64,000 bases of DNA, taken from the NCBI GenBank assembly GCA_030680855.1, contig JAUXUN010000057.1:95539-159538 (forward strand), read 5' to 3'. This stretch comes from Aestuariivirga sp. GTDB taxonomy: Bacteria > Pseudomonadota > Alphaproteobacteria > Rhizobiales > Aestuariivirgaceae. Each line of letters opens with the position of its first letter. Position 1 is the stretch's first letter. The notes beneath the pieces were generated by a model. That model was not told where the DNA came from, did not search any database, and saw nothing but the letters and a program-made list of their open reading frames with translations. Of this stretch, positions 8,842-17,133 are shown one piece after another. A program made the position numbers and the translations under genes.

Positions 8842-9447
8842 TTAATTCTTCGACAGCGTGTTGATCTTTTCCTGCATCGCCGTGAGCTGGTCCTTCATCG
8901 CCTGAAGGTCGTCCTTTGACGGGGCCTGCGCCGGTGCGGAACTTTGCTTCGGGGGTGCTGCCCCCGCACCCGGGTTCATCGCCATCGCCGCAAACGGGTT
9001 GAACAGCTTCATCGCGTCACTGAACATCGCCATGTTGCGCTTGGCGTGTTCTTCCATGTTCTTGAACGGCTCGCCGGTAAAGGCGTCCAGCATCTGCTCG
9101 CGGATCTTGTCGTGTTCCTTGGTCAGGTTCTCCAGCGAAAATTCCAGGTAGCCCGGAACCAGGGTCTGCATGCTGTCGCCGTAGTAGCGGATGAGCTGGC
9201 GCAAAAAATTGATTGGCAGCAGGTTGGTGCCCTTGTTTTCTTCCTCGAAAATGATCTGGGTCAGGACCGAGCGGGTGATTTCCTCGCCGGTCTTGGCATC
9301 ATAAACCACGAAATCCGTGCCCGACTTCACCATGGCCGAGAGGTCATCAAGGGTCACATAGGTGCTTGTTGCCGTATTGTAGAGTCTGCGGTTCGCGTAT
9401 TTCTTGATCACCACCGCATCTTTTGGCGCCGATTTTTCGTCACTCAC
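8842..9447 (-). CDS. phaR: Polyhydroxyalkanoate synthesis repressor PhaR
   Basis: This is a 201-residue regulator. The N-terminal DNA-binding domain (VVIKKYANRRLYNTATSTYV, residues about 10-70) and the following PHB-accumulation regulatory region (LIRYYGDSMQTLVPGYLE) are characteristic of PhaR. The C-terminus is Ala/Pro/Gln-rich, then a short coiled-coil-like helix. PhaR binds both DNA and PHB and represses phasin and its own gene in Paracoccus and Rhodobacter (family knowledge). It is divergent from phaAB across a 174 bp region full of TGC/GCA palindromes that look like its own operators. The ATG start at 9447 fits the family. Confidence 0.95.
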   Translation of the reverse strand: MSDEKSAPKDAVVIKKYANRRLYNTATSTYVTLDDLSAMVKSGTDFVVYDAKTGEEITRSVLTQIIFEEENKGTNLLPINFLRQLIRYYGDSMQTLVPGYLEFSLENLTKEHDKIREQMLDAFTGEPFKNMEEHAKRNMAMFSDAMKLFNPFAAMAMNPGAGAAPPKQSSAPAQAPSKDDLQAMKDQLTAMQEKINTLSKN

Positions 9448-9504
9448 CGTTCACACTCCTCCAATGCGGGCCGTCACCGATTGTCCCCCGGATGCCTTGC
9501 CCGC

Positions 9505-9560
9505 AGTGCAAAAACTTGCTCCCCGCAATGCACAATTGCAAGTGCAAAAAACTGTGGCAG
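9505..9560. promoter_or_regulatory. TGC/GCA-rich palindromes, candidate PhaR operators
   Basis: The phaR-phaA intergenic region contains TTGCTCCCCGCAA (9516-9528), TGCACAATTGCA (9529-9540) and an adjoining TTGCAAGTGCAA. PhaR proteins of Paracoccus and Rhodobacter bind TGC-rich inverted repeats, so autoregulation and phaAB control are a reasonable inference. Confidence 0.5.
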
Positions 9561-9621
9561 GTCTTGTTTCAAATGCTATGACTAATGGAACATTCCCCAT
9601 CCCGCCTTCAGGAGTAAGCCC

Positions 9622-10809
9622 GTGGCAACCCCAAATTCCCAAGACATTGTCATCGTTTCCGCCGCCCGCACCCCGGTTGGCTCCTTCAATGGAGCACTGA
9701 GTTCGGTTGCCGCATCCTTTCTCGGCACCGTGGCCCTGAAGGCCGCCATGGAGCGCGCCAGGGTTTCACCCGATGAGGTAAACGAGGTGATTTTGGGCCA
9801 GGTCCTGACCGCCGCCCAGGGCCAGAACCCCGCCAGGCAAGCTGCCATCCATGCCGGCATTCCAAACTCGGCCACTGCCTGGGGCCTGAACCAGGTCTGT
9901 GGCTCGGGGCTTCGCGCCGTGGCACTTGGCATGCAGCAAATCCAGTCGGGAAGTGCGGCGATTGTGGCCGCCGGCGGCCAGGAATCCATGAGCAAGTCCA
10001 CCCACGCGGCGCACCTGCGCGATGGCGTGAAAATGGGTGACTGGAACTTCATCGACACCATGATCAAGGATGGCCTGTGGGATGCTTTCAATGGCTATCA
10101 CATGGGCACGACCGCCGAGAATGTTGCCAGGCAATGGCAGATCACCCGTGAAATGCAGGACGCCCTTGCCGTTGCCTCGCAGAACAAGGCGGAAGCCGCC
10201 CAGGCCGCCGGCAAGTTCAAGGATGAAATTTGCGCCGTGACGATTGCCGGCCGCAAGGGTGACGTGATCGTCTCTGACGATGAATACGTCAAGAAGGGCG
10301 TGACCCTTGAAAGCATCGCCAAGCTGAAATCCGCCTTCATGAAGGATGGCACCGTAACCGCCGCCAATGCCTCAGGCATCAATGATGGCGCCGCCGTTCT
10401 CATTCTGATGAGCGCTGCCGAAGCGTCAAAGCGCGGACTTACGCCGCTCGCCCGCATCGCGTCCTGGGCGACAGCTGGCGTTGACCCCGCACTCATGGGT
10501 TCGGGCCCGATCCCCGCTTCGCAAGCCGCTTTGAAAAAAGCCGGTTGGAAAGCCGCCGACCTTGATCTCGTCGAAGCCAACGAAGCCTTCGCCGCCCAGG
10601 CCTGCGCCGTGAACAAGGACATGGGCTGGAACCCCGACATCGTGAATGTGAACGGCGGCGCCATCGCCATCGGCCACCCCATCGGTGCGAGCGGAGCCCG
10701 CGTGCTCACCACGCTGATTCATGAAATGCAAAAGCGCAAAAGCAAAAAGGGCCTCGCCACCCTGTGCATCGGCGGCGGCATGGGCATTGCCATGTGCGTA
10801 GAAAACTAA
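9622..10809 (+). CDS. phaA: Acetyl-CoA C-acetyltransferase (beta-ketothiolase)
   Basis: This 395-residue biosynthetic thiolase condenses two acetyl-CoA to acetoacetyl-CoA, the first step of PHB synthesis and of the ethylmalonyl-CoA pathway. The acylated Cys lies in NQVCGSGLRA (residue about 93), the His in IAIGHPIGASG and the second catalytic Cys in CIGGGMG. The start is a GTG at 9622 with AGGAG at 9610-9614. phaB follows after 6 bp, so the two are co-transcribed. phaR is divergent. PHB synthase (phaC) is not in the window. Confidence 0.96.
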   Translation: MATPNSQDIVIVSAARTPVGSFNGALSSVAASFLGTVALKAAMERARVSPDEVNEVILGQVLTAAQGQNPARQAAIHAGIPNSATAWGLNQVCGSGLRAVALGMQQIQSGSAAIVAAGGQESMSKSTHAAHLRDGVKMGDWNFIDTMIKDGLWDAFNGYHMGTTAENVARQWQITREMQDALAVASQNKAEAAQAAGKFKDEICAVTIAGRKGDVIVSDDEYVKKGVTLESIAKLKSAFMKDGTVTAANASGINDGAAVLILMSAAEASKRGLTPLARIASWATAGVDPALMGSGPIPASQAALKKAGWKAADLDLVEANEAFAAQACAVNKDMGWNPDIVNVNGGAIAIGHPIGASGARVLTTLIHEMQKRKSKKGLATLCIGGGMGIAMCVEN

Positions 10810-10815
10810 GGGGGC

Positions 10816-11544
10816 ATGATGGGCAGGGTAGCAGTCGTCACCGGTGGCAGCCGCGGCATAGGTGCTGCCATTTCAAAAGCATTGAAGGCAGCGGGCTACA
10901 AAGTCGCCGCCACTTACGCCGGCAATGACGAAGCCGCCAACGCCTTTAAGAGCGAAACCGGAATTCCGGTTTACAAATGGGACGTGTCAAACACCGATGC
11001 ATGCGCCGCTGGCTTGAAACAGGTTGAAGCTGATCTTGGTCCCATCGAGGTCTTGATCAACAATGCCGGGATTACCCGTGACAGCGCCTTTCACCGCATG
11101 ACTGCCGAGCATTGGCATGCCGTGATCAACACCAATCTCAATTCGCTGTTCAACATGACAAGGCCCGTGATCGAAGGCATGCGGGCGCGGAAGTTCGGAC
11201 GCATCATCAACATCTCATCAATCAATGGCCAGAAGGGTCAGTTCGGCCAGACAAATTACTCGGCTGCAAAAGCTGGCGATCTCGGCTTTACCAAGGCGCT
11301 GGCCCAGGAAAGCGCCAAGCTTGGCATCACGGTCAACGCCATCTGCCCGGGTTACATCGCGACTGAAATGGTCATGGCCGTGCCGCAGGACGTGCGCGAG
11401 AAAAGCATCATTCCGCAAATCGCCGTGGGCCGCCTGGGCGAGGCCGAGGAAATCGCCCGTTGCGTGGTCTTCCTTGCCGCCGATGAGGCAGGCTTCATCA
11501 CCGGCTCAACCCTGTCCGCCAACGGCGGCCAGTACATGATTTAG
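10816..11544 (+). CDS. phaB: Acetoacetyl-CoA reductase (SDR)
   Basis: This 242-residue short-chain dehydrogenase reduces acetoacetyl-CoA to (R)-3-hydroxybutyryl-CoA with NADPH. Visible features are the cofactor loop TGGSRGIGAAI at residues about 9-19, NNAG, and the catalytic Ser in NISSINGQKG with YSAAKAG. The phaB-type ending GGQYMI is present. Two adjacent ATGs (10816, 10819) follow a GGGGG Shine-Dalgarno-like run. It is tightly linked to phaA. The stop is only 5 bp before the ccmA ATG, so read-through transcription into the heme-export operon is likely. Confidence 0.95.
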   Translation: MMGRVAVVTGGSRGIGAAISKALKAAGYKVAATYAGNDEAANAFKSETGIPVYKWDVSNTDACAAGLKQVEADLGPIEVLINNAGITRDSAFHRMTAEHWHAVINTNLNSLFNMTRPVIEGMRARKFGRIINISSINGQKGQFGQTNYSAAKAGDLGFTKALAQESAKLGITVNAICPGYIATEMVMAVPQDVREKSIIPQIAVGRLGEAEEIARCVVFLAADEAGFITGSTLSANGGQYMI

Positions 11545-11549
11545 CGTTG

Positions 11550-12149
11550 ATGCAGCTGTCGGCCGAGAATCTGGCTTGCGAGCGCGGCGGCCGGACAGTT
11601 TTCAGCAACCAGAACTTCACCCTCGGCAGCGGCGAACTCCTGCAGCTCACCGGCCCCAACGGTTCCGGCAAATCATCGCTGCTCCGCCTTCTCGCAAGCC
11701 TTGGCGAACCCAGCCATGGCAGAATATCACTCGCAGGCGGCGCGCCGGATATGAACCCGGGGCAGCAGGCCCACTACATCGCCCACAGCGACGCCAGCAA
11801 ATCTGCACTCACCGTCACGGAGAATCTAATTTTCTGGCGCGACTTCCTCGGGGGTGGTGATCTCATGCGCGCCATGCAGGCCGTTAATCTGGCGGCACTT
11901 GCAGATTATCCTGCGGCACTGCTCTCTGCCGGCCAAAGACGCCGCCTTGCGCTTGCAAGATTGGCTCTTGTCCCCCGTGCCATCTGGCTGCTCGATGAAC
12001 CCAGCGTGGGATTGGACGAATCCGCCCAGAAACTGCTCGCAGCCCTCATGAATGGGCATCTCAGGGAAGGCGGGCTTATTGTTGCCGCAACTCATGTTCC
12101 GCTTGGGCTGAACCCCGACAAAAATCTCCACCTCGGGGGAACGCCATGA
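11550..12149 (+). CDS. ccmA: Heme exporter ATP-binding protein CcmA
   Basis: This is the ATPase subunit of the cytochrome c maturation system I exporter (CcmABCD), which loads heme on CcmE. Walker A is GPNGSGKSS, the ABC signature LSAGQRRRLALARL and Walker B AIWLLDEPSVGLD. The product is 199 residues from the ATG at 11550; the track's TTG at 11547 is less likely. It is short, as is normal for CcmA. It overlaps ccmB by 4 bp (ATGA). Confidence 0.95.
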   Translation: MQLSAENLACERGGRTVFSNQNFTLGSGELLQLTGPNGSGKSSLLRLLASLGEPSHGRISLAGGAPDMNPGQQAHYIAHSDASKSALTVTENLIFWRDFLGGGDLMRAMQAVNLAALADYPAALLSAGQRRRLALARLALVPRAIWLLDEPSVGLDESAQKLLAALMNGHLREGGLIVAATHVPLGLNPDKNLHLGGTP

Positions 12150-12805
12150 AATTGCTTCTCGCCCTTCTCCGACGCGACCTCATCCTTGCCGCCCGCCAGG
12201 GCGGCGGCGTTGGAACCGCCCTTGGATTTTTTCTGACCGTGCTTGTGCTGCTGCCCATCGGCATCGGCCCCGACCAGGTTACCTTGCAGCGGCTCGCCCC
12301 CGGCATCCTGTGGATCACCCTGCTCCTCTCCGTGCTGCTTTCCGCCGACCGCATTTTCCAGCAGGATTTCGAGGACGGCTCGCTGGAGATCATGGTCATG
12401 GCGCCCGCCTCCCTTGAACTTGTGGCCCTCACCAAGGCTATCGCCCACTGGCTATCCACCAGCCTGCCGCTCAGCATTGCAGCACCCTTTCTCGGCATCC
12501 TGCTCAACCTGAGAACAGAGATCATTTGGCCCCTGACGCTCGCCATGGTTCTGGGCTCCTCAGCCCTTTCGCTTCTCGCCAGCATCGGCGCGTCCCTCAC
12601 CCTCAATCTCCGCCGCGGCGGCCTGCTCATTTCCATTCTGGTTCTGCCGCTTTATGTGCCCGTCCTCGTCTTCGGCATGTCCGCCACGACCGGAAATCCG
12701 GAGGTGATCGCCCCATCGCTTCTCATTCTGGCGGCCATCACTTTGGCAAGCCTCGTGCTTGCCCCCATCGCCGCCGCTGCGGCGCTACGGGCCTATCTCA
12801 AATGA
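12146..12805 (+). CDS. ccmB: Heme exporter permease CcmB
   Basis: This is a 219-residue inner-membrane protein with about six hydrophobic segments. It contains the family motif DFEDGSLE (residues about 74-81) and the long hydrophobic stretch PLYVPVLVFG. It forms the membrane part of the CcmAB transporter used in c-type cytochrome maturation. The ATG overlaps the ccmA stop, giving translational coupling. ccmC follows after 22 bp. Confidence 0.95.
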   Translation: MKLLLALLRRDLILAARQGGGVGTALGFFLTVLVLLPIGIGPDQVTLQRLAPGILWITLLLSVLLSADRIFQQDFEDGSLEIMVMAPASLELVALTKAIAHWLSTSLPLSIAAPFLGILLNLRTEIIWPLTLAMVLGSSALSLLASIGASLTLNLRRGGLLISILVLPLYVPVLVFGMSATTGNPEVIAPSLLILAAITLASLVLAPIAAAAALRAYLK

Positions 12806-12827
12806 TCCAATTTTCGTAGAATAAAAC

Positions 12828-13550
12828 ATGCAGCAATTCGCCAACCCAACCCGTTTCTTGAGCCTTGCCAACAGGGCCCTGCCCACAATCTGGGTGGTGA
12901 CCATCATCCTCTTTGCCATTGGCCTCTATGGCGCGCTCGTCTCCGCGCCGCCCGATTACCAGCAGGGAGAAACCGTGCGCATCATGTTTGTCCACGTGCC
13001 CGCCGCATGGCTAGCGATGCTTGTCTATACAGTCATGGCGCTGGCCAGCGCCGTGGCCATCATCTTCCGCCATCCCCTCGCCGATGTGGCCGCAAAGACC
13101 GCCGCTCCCATCGGCGCCGTCTTCTGCTTTCTGGCCCTTGCCACAGGCTCCCTCTGGGGTAAGCCCATGTGGGGGGCCTGGTGGGTGTGGGACGCACGGC
13201 TTACTTCAATGTTTGTGCTTTTCCTTCTGTATGTGGGTTACATCGCCATCTGGCAGGCCATCGAGGAACCAACACGCGCCGCGATGATTGCCCGCATCGT
13301 GGCCCTTGTCGGTTTCGTAAACATCCCCATCATCAAGTTTTCCGTCGACTGGTGGAACACCCTGCACCAACCGGCCAGCGTGCTCAGAATGGACGGCTCC
13401 ACTATCGATTGGTCAATACGTTGGCCTTTACTTGTTTTAGGCTTGGCCTACTCGTTTCTCTTTCTCGCTCTCCATCTCATGTCCATGCGCAGTGAGATTG
13501 CCACGCGGAAATTGCGCAATCTCCAGATTGCCCGAAGCGGAGAGGCGTGA
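12828..13550 (+). CDS. ccmC: Heme-handling membrane protein CcmC
   Basis: This is a 240-residue, six-helix membrane protein. The periplasmic tryptophan-rich heme-binding motif is visible as WGKPMWGAWWVWDARLTS near residues 112-129, and conserved histidines occur in MFVHVPAAW and WWNTLHQP. CcmC attaches heme to the chaperone CcmE. The stop TGA shares one base with the ccmD ATG. The order ccmABCDG is standard; ccmE, ccmF and ccmH are not nearby. Confidence 0.96.
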   Translation: MQQFANPTRFLSLANRALPTIWVVTIILFAIGLYGALVSAPPDYQQGETVRIMFVHVPAAWLAMLVYTVMALASAVAIIFRHPLADVAAKTAAPIGAVFCFLALATGSLWGKPMWGAWWVWDARLTSMFVLFLLYVGYIAIWQAIEEPTRAAMIARIVALVGFVNIPIIKFSVDWWNTLHQPASVLRMDGSTIDWSIRWPLLVLGLAYSFLFLALHLMSMRSEIATRKLRNLQIARSGEA

Positions 13551-13696
13551 TGGACTGGAACGCGGATCACGCAAGCTTCGTTGCCGCCGCCTATGCCCTG
13601 AGCCTCGCATTTATCGCGGGCCTCATTATTTATGTATTCAGCCGTGACGCCCGCGCCAGGAAACGGCTCGCGCAGTTTCAAGAGACAAAGAAGTGA
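13550..13696 (+). CDS. ccmD: Heme exporter protein D (CcmD)
   Basis: This 48-residue ORF is too short for the supplied track. A single transmembrane helix (residues about 10-30, YALSLAFIAGLIIYVF) is followed by a basic cytoplasmic tail (SRDARARKRLAQF), the typical CcmD pattern. It helps release holo-CcmE from the CcmABC complex. Its ATG overlaps the ccmC stop by one base and its stop overlaps the ccmG GTG by 4 bp, so it sits exactly where ccmD is expected. Confidence 0.9.
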   Translation: MDWNADHASFVAAAYALSLAFIAGLIIYVFSRDARARKRLAQFQETKK

Positions 13697-14259
13697 CGGC
13701 CGTACCAACACGCCGGCGGCTTGGCTTTGCCCTTCTGCCCATTGTCATTTTTGTTGGCCTCGCACTTGTGTTTTGGAAGGGCCTGTCCGGCGATCCGAGC
13801 AACTTGCCCTCAGCCCTGATCGGCAAACCCGCGCCGGATTTTTCCCTATCGGCACTCGAAGGATCAAACATTCCCGGCCTGACCTCCGCCGATCTCAAAA
13901 CCGGCGGCGTCTCCGTGGTGAACATCTGGGCCTCCTGGTGCGGTCCCTGCCGCCTTGAACATCCCATTCTCATGGAGCTTTCCAAGCGAACCGACATTCG
14001 CCTCTATGGCATCAACAACAAGGACAAACCCGAAAATGCCAGGCGTTTCCTCGGCACCTTGGGCCAGCCCTTCGCCGCCATTGGCGCCGACACCAGCGGA
14101 CGCGCGACAATTGACTGGGGAAGCTACGGCGTGCCCGAAACCTTTATCGTCGATGGCAGGGGAATCATCCGCTTCAAATGGATCGGCCCGCTATCGCCGG
14201 AAATCATGGCCGGGACTTTTGCTGGTGAAATTGAAAAGGCCAAACAGCCTCTGCCTTGA
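13693..14259 (+). CDS. ccmG: Thiol:disulfide interchange protein CcmG/DsbE
   Basis: This is a 188-residue membrane-anchored periplasmic thioredoxin. It has an N-terminal anchor (residues about 10-29), then IGKPAPDFSL and the active site WASWCGPCRLEHP. The cis-Pro loop YGVPETF follows. It reduces apocytochrome c cysteines before heme attachment. The start is a GTG at 13693, overlapping the ccmD stop. It is the last gene of the ccm cluster. The convergent marR stop codon directly abuts its stop (14259/14260), with no terminator seen between them. Confidence 0.95.
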   Translation: MTAVPTRRRLGFALLPIVIFVGLALVFWKGLSGDPSNLPSALIGKPAPDFSLSALEGSNIPGLTSADLKTGGVSVVNIWASWCGPCRLEHPILMELSKRTDIRLYGINNKDKPENARRFLGTLGQPFAAIGADTSGRATIDWGSYGVPETFIVDGRGIIRFKWIGPLSPEIMAGTFAGEIEKAKQPLP

Positions 14260-14760
14260 TCAGCGGCCCTTGCGCGGCCGGACTTTTCGCACCGGCTTTT
14301 CCGGTTCCTTGTCTTCCACCTTGTCCATTTCGGCGGCAAGGCCGGTGAGGCATTCCAGCAGCGTCTTGCGGTCCGAGTTCGGCAAAGTGGCCAGAAGCTG
14401 GCGGTCAACTTCTTCCGCCCCCGATTGCGCCTGCTTCAGCATTTTCTTGCCGATGGGTGTCAGCCTGATGGCGTTGGTGCGCGCATCGTCCTTGGTGCGC
14501 CGGCGCTGCACATAGCCCTGCGCCATGAGGCGGGCCACGAGATCGGCCAGCGTCGAGCGGTCGATGCCGGTCATCTTCACAAGCTCCGTCTGGCTCCTGC
14601 CCTCATGGGCGTCGGCTGCCAACAACACCGTGAACTGACGATGTGTCAGGCCGGTCTTTCCTGTCTCGCTCATGTAAAGGTGGATGGAGTATTGCACTGC
14701 CCGCTTCAACAAATGCGAAAGTGATCGCGACAGTTGCTTTACGTCCCTGTTGCCGCTCAT
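14260..14760 (-). CDS. MarR family transcriptional regulator
   Basis: This is a 166-residue winged-helix repressor. The core runs LTHRQFTVLLAADAHEGRSQ, TELVKMTGIDRSTLADLVARL and RRRTKDDARTNAIRLT, giving the recognition helix and wing with the conserved Asp-Arg. A basic Pro/Arg/Lys tail (EKPVRKVRPRKGR) follows, unusual in its charge density. The regulated gene is unknown. It is convergent with ccmG. The 253 bp upstream (14761-15013) holds no convincing gene; the 64-residue track ORF there lacks a ribosome site. Confidence 0.9.
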   Translation of the reverse strand: MSGNRDVKQLSRSLSHLLKRAVQYSIHLYMSETGKTGLTHRQFTVLLAADAHEGRSQTELVKMTGIDRSTLADLVARLMAQGYVQRRRTKDDARTNAIRLTPIGKKMLKQAQSGAEEVDRQLLATLPNSDRKTLLECLTGLAAEMDKVEDKEPEKPVRKVRPRKGR

Positions 14761-15013
14761 TGGCCCCTACTCCTGCGCCGGTGAATCAAACGGATTTTGA
14801 TCCCCTGCTGTGTTGCTTGCCCCATTGCTTTCCGCCCGTCGCGTCATCCCCCTGCCCGTGCAACGATGACTGCGCCTTGAATTCAGAAAGCCGGTGAGTC
14901 CTAGCGTTTCAACTTCGAAGCGGCAAGCAAAAAAGCACGCGCCCGCCGCATTGCAAAGCATCTAAAATCATCCGGGCACGGATTACAACTCTTGACTTCT
15001 GAAAATCGGCTGC

Positions 15014-15583
15014 TCAAGCGGATGGCGCGTCAGGCTTGGAGGCCTCATCCTCGATCATGTGCTTGGCCATATAGGGCGCGTTCGCAAGTGCGAATGCCAG
15101 GGTCAGCCCGAGCAAACCGAACACCTTGAAGTTGACCCACATGTCAGTGCTGACATTCCGCCAGATCAGTTCATTGAGGAGAGCCACCACCAGGAAGAAG
15201 ATGCCCCAGCGCAGGGTGAGCACGCGCCACGCCGCGGTGGGAAGATTGACCGCCTCGCCAACCACGTATCTTATGAACAATTTGCCGTAATAGAGCCCGC
15301 CCAAGAGCAGGGCACCGAAGAACACGTTGATCAGTGTCACCTTCACCTTGATGAAGGTGTCGTCGTGCATCCAGATTGTAAGCCCGCCGAAGATGCCGAC
15401 AAAGATGGCGCTGAACAGCGGAACCTTGGCAATCTTTCGCGTCATGATCCACGAGGCGGCAAGCGCCACGGCAGTCGCCACCATGAAAATGCCCGTGCCC
15501 CAGAACACCCCGCCCTTCCAGTTGCCGATGAAGAAGGCAAGCAGCGGGCCCATCTCGATGAGGAATTTGGGAAGTGGTTTCAT
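15014..15583 (-). CDS. yciB: Inner membrane-spanning protein YciB (septation protein A)
   Basis: This is a 189-residue membrane protein with about five or six helices. It keeps family motifs: LIEMGPLLAFF at the N-terminus, GGLTIWMHDDTFIKVKVT in the middle and RWGIFFLVVALLNELIWRN. YciB/IspZ homologues affect cell-envelope integrity and septation; the biochemical role is unclear. Its start overlaps the ftsY stop by 4 bp, so it is the last gene of the leftward dapF-mtaB-ftsY-yciB operon, an order common in Hyphomicrobiales. Confidence 0.95.
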   Translation of the reverse strand: MKPLPKFLIEMGPLLAFFIGNWKGGVFWGTGIFMVATAVALAASWIMTRKIAKVPLFSAIFVGIFGGLTIWMHDDTFIKVKVTLINVFFGALLLGGLYYGKLFIRYVVGEAVNLPTAAWRVLTLRWGIFFLVVALLNELIWRNVSTDMWVNFKVFGLLGLTLAFALANAPYMAKHMIEDEASKPDAPSA

Positions 15584-17133
15584 GGCTCGGCTATTCCTGA
15601 AATGGCGCGGGCAAAAGCGTCCGCGTCGAAGGGTTGAAGGTCATCGATGGTTTCGCCAACCCCAATGGCGTGGATGGGGAGCGCAAATTTTTCCGCGATT
15701 GCCACAAGAATACCACCCCGCGCCGTGCCATCAAGCTTGGTCATGATCAGGCCGGTGACTCCCGCCACCTTGGTGAAAATTTCAGCCTGCGAAATGGCAT
15801 TCTGCCCTGTCGTGGCATCGAGGATCAAGAGCACCGCGTGCGGCGCCGTCTCGTCTTGTTTCTTGACCACCCGCACGATCTTGTCGAGCTCGTCCATCAG
15901 ATAGGCCTTGTTCTGCAGCCGCCCCGCCGTGTCGATGAACAGAATGTCAGTGCCGTCTTCCTTGGCAGTTTGCATCGCATCATAGGCCAGCCCCGACGAA
16001 TCAGAACCCGTGGGCCGCGACAGGGTTTTGGCCCCGATGCGCTCGCCCCAAATGGTGAGCTGCTCGATAGCCGCGGCACGGAAGGTATCACAGGCGACAA
16101 ACATCACCTTGAAGCCTTCGCCCGTGGCGATGGCCCCCAGCTTGCCGATGGTCGTGGTTTTGCCAGCTCCGTTGACCCCCACCACCAGAATGACAAAAGG
16201 CTTCTCGCTGCCGAAATTGAACGGCACCTCAACGGGTTTCAGAACCTTGGCCACTTCTTCAGCCAGAATGCGCTTCACTTCTTCGGGCTCGATTTCCTTG
16301 TCATAGCGCCCGGCAGACACCGCCTTGATGATGCGCTCTGAAACCGCAATGCCGAGGTCCGCCTGGATCAGCACATCTTCCAGTTCCTCAAGCGTCGTCG
16401 CATCCAGCTTGCGCTTGGTGAAGATCGAGGTGATCGACGTGGTGATCGATTTGGAAGACTTGGACAGTCCTTGCGTGAGTCGCGACAGCCAGCCCTTGGC
16501 TTGAACAGGTTCCGGCTCGGGCGCAACAGGAACAATGACCGGGAACGGCGCGGGAGCTTCTTCAACAACCGGCGGCGGCGCAGCAACTTCGATTTTCGGA
16601 ACTGGGACTTCAACTTCAATCTTTTCTTGCGGTGCGGGTTTCGGCGGCGGAACAATTTTTTTAGGTTCCGGCCTGATTGGCTCCGGCTTGTTCGCCTCAA
16701 CCTTTTTGGGTTCTGGCTTTACCGGCTCAACTTTCTTGACTTCGACCTTTTTGGGTTCAACTTTCTTTGATTCGGGCTTCTTTGGTTCGGGCTTCTTGAC
16801 CTCAGCCTTCTTTGGTTCCGGCTTAACCGCTTCAACCTTTTTGACTTCGACTTTTTTCGGTTCTGCCTTCTTTGGCTCAGGCTTCACGGCCTCAGCCTTT
16901 TTGGGCTCCAGTTTTGCCTTAGGCTTGGGTTCAGCCTTTTTCGGCTCAGGTGCGGCCTTTGCCTTGGGTTCTGGTTTTACCTCGGCCCGTGGCTCGGGCT
17001 CAACCGGCTCCGGAATAGCTTTAACGATGACCGGCGCAGGCGCTTCAAGCTGTTCCACAACAGGTGGAGGCGGTGGCGCTTCTTCAGTCTTGCCGACAAT
17101 CCGGTTGAAAAGCTTCTTGAAGAACCCGCTCAT
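15580..17133 (-). CDS. ftsY: Signal recognition particle receptor FtsY
   Basis: This is a 517-residue SRP receptor GTPase. Residues about 20-200 are a low-complexity region of degenerate Pro-Glu-Pro-Lys-Lys units (KPEPKKAE, KKVEVKKVE and similar), ending in a more acidic/proline stretch. Residues about 215-515 are the NG domain with G1 GVNGAGKTTTIGKL, DTFRAAAIEQL, DTAGR, TKLDGTARGG and the DLQPFDADAFARA ending. It docks the SRP-ribosome complex (Ffh at 22460) to the membrane. E. coli FtsY has an acidic A domain; here lysine and glutamate alternate, so the region is close to charge-balanced. It overlaps mtaB and yciB by 4 bp each. Confidence 0.97.
   Translation of the reverse strand: MSGFFKKLFNRIVGKTEEAPPPPPVVEQLEAPAPVIVKAIPEPVEPEPRAEVKPEPKAKAAPEPKKAEPKPKAKLEPKKAEAVKPEPKKAEPKKVEVKKVEAVKPEPKKAEVKKPEPKKPESKKVEPKKVEVKKVEPVKPEPKKVEANKPEPIRPEPKKIVPPPKPAPQEKIEVEVPVPKIEVAAPPPVVEEAPAPFPVIVPVAPEPEPVQAKGWLSRLTQGLSKSSKSITTSITSIFTKRKLDATTLEELEDVLIQADLGIAVSERIIKAVSAGRYDKEIEPEEVKRILAEEVAKVLKPVEVPFNFGSEKPFVILVVGVNGAGKTTTIGKLGAIATGEGFKVMFVACDTFRAAAIEQLTIWGERIGAKTLSRPTGSDSSGLAYDAMQTAKEDGTDILFIDTAGRLQNKAYLMDELDKIVRVVKKQDETAPHAVLLILDATTGQNAISQAEIFTKVAGVTGLIMTKLDGTARGGILVAIAEKFALPIHAIGVGETIDDLQPFDADAFARAISGIAEP

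Noticed and set aside
14767-14961. 64-residue minus-strand ORF upstream of marR
   Set aside because: No ribosome site, no recognised motif, and Cys/Arg-rich composition typical of chance ORFs.
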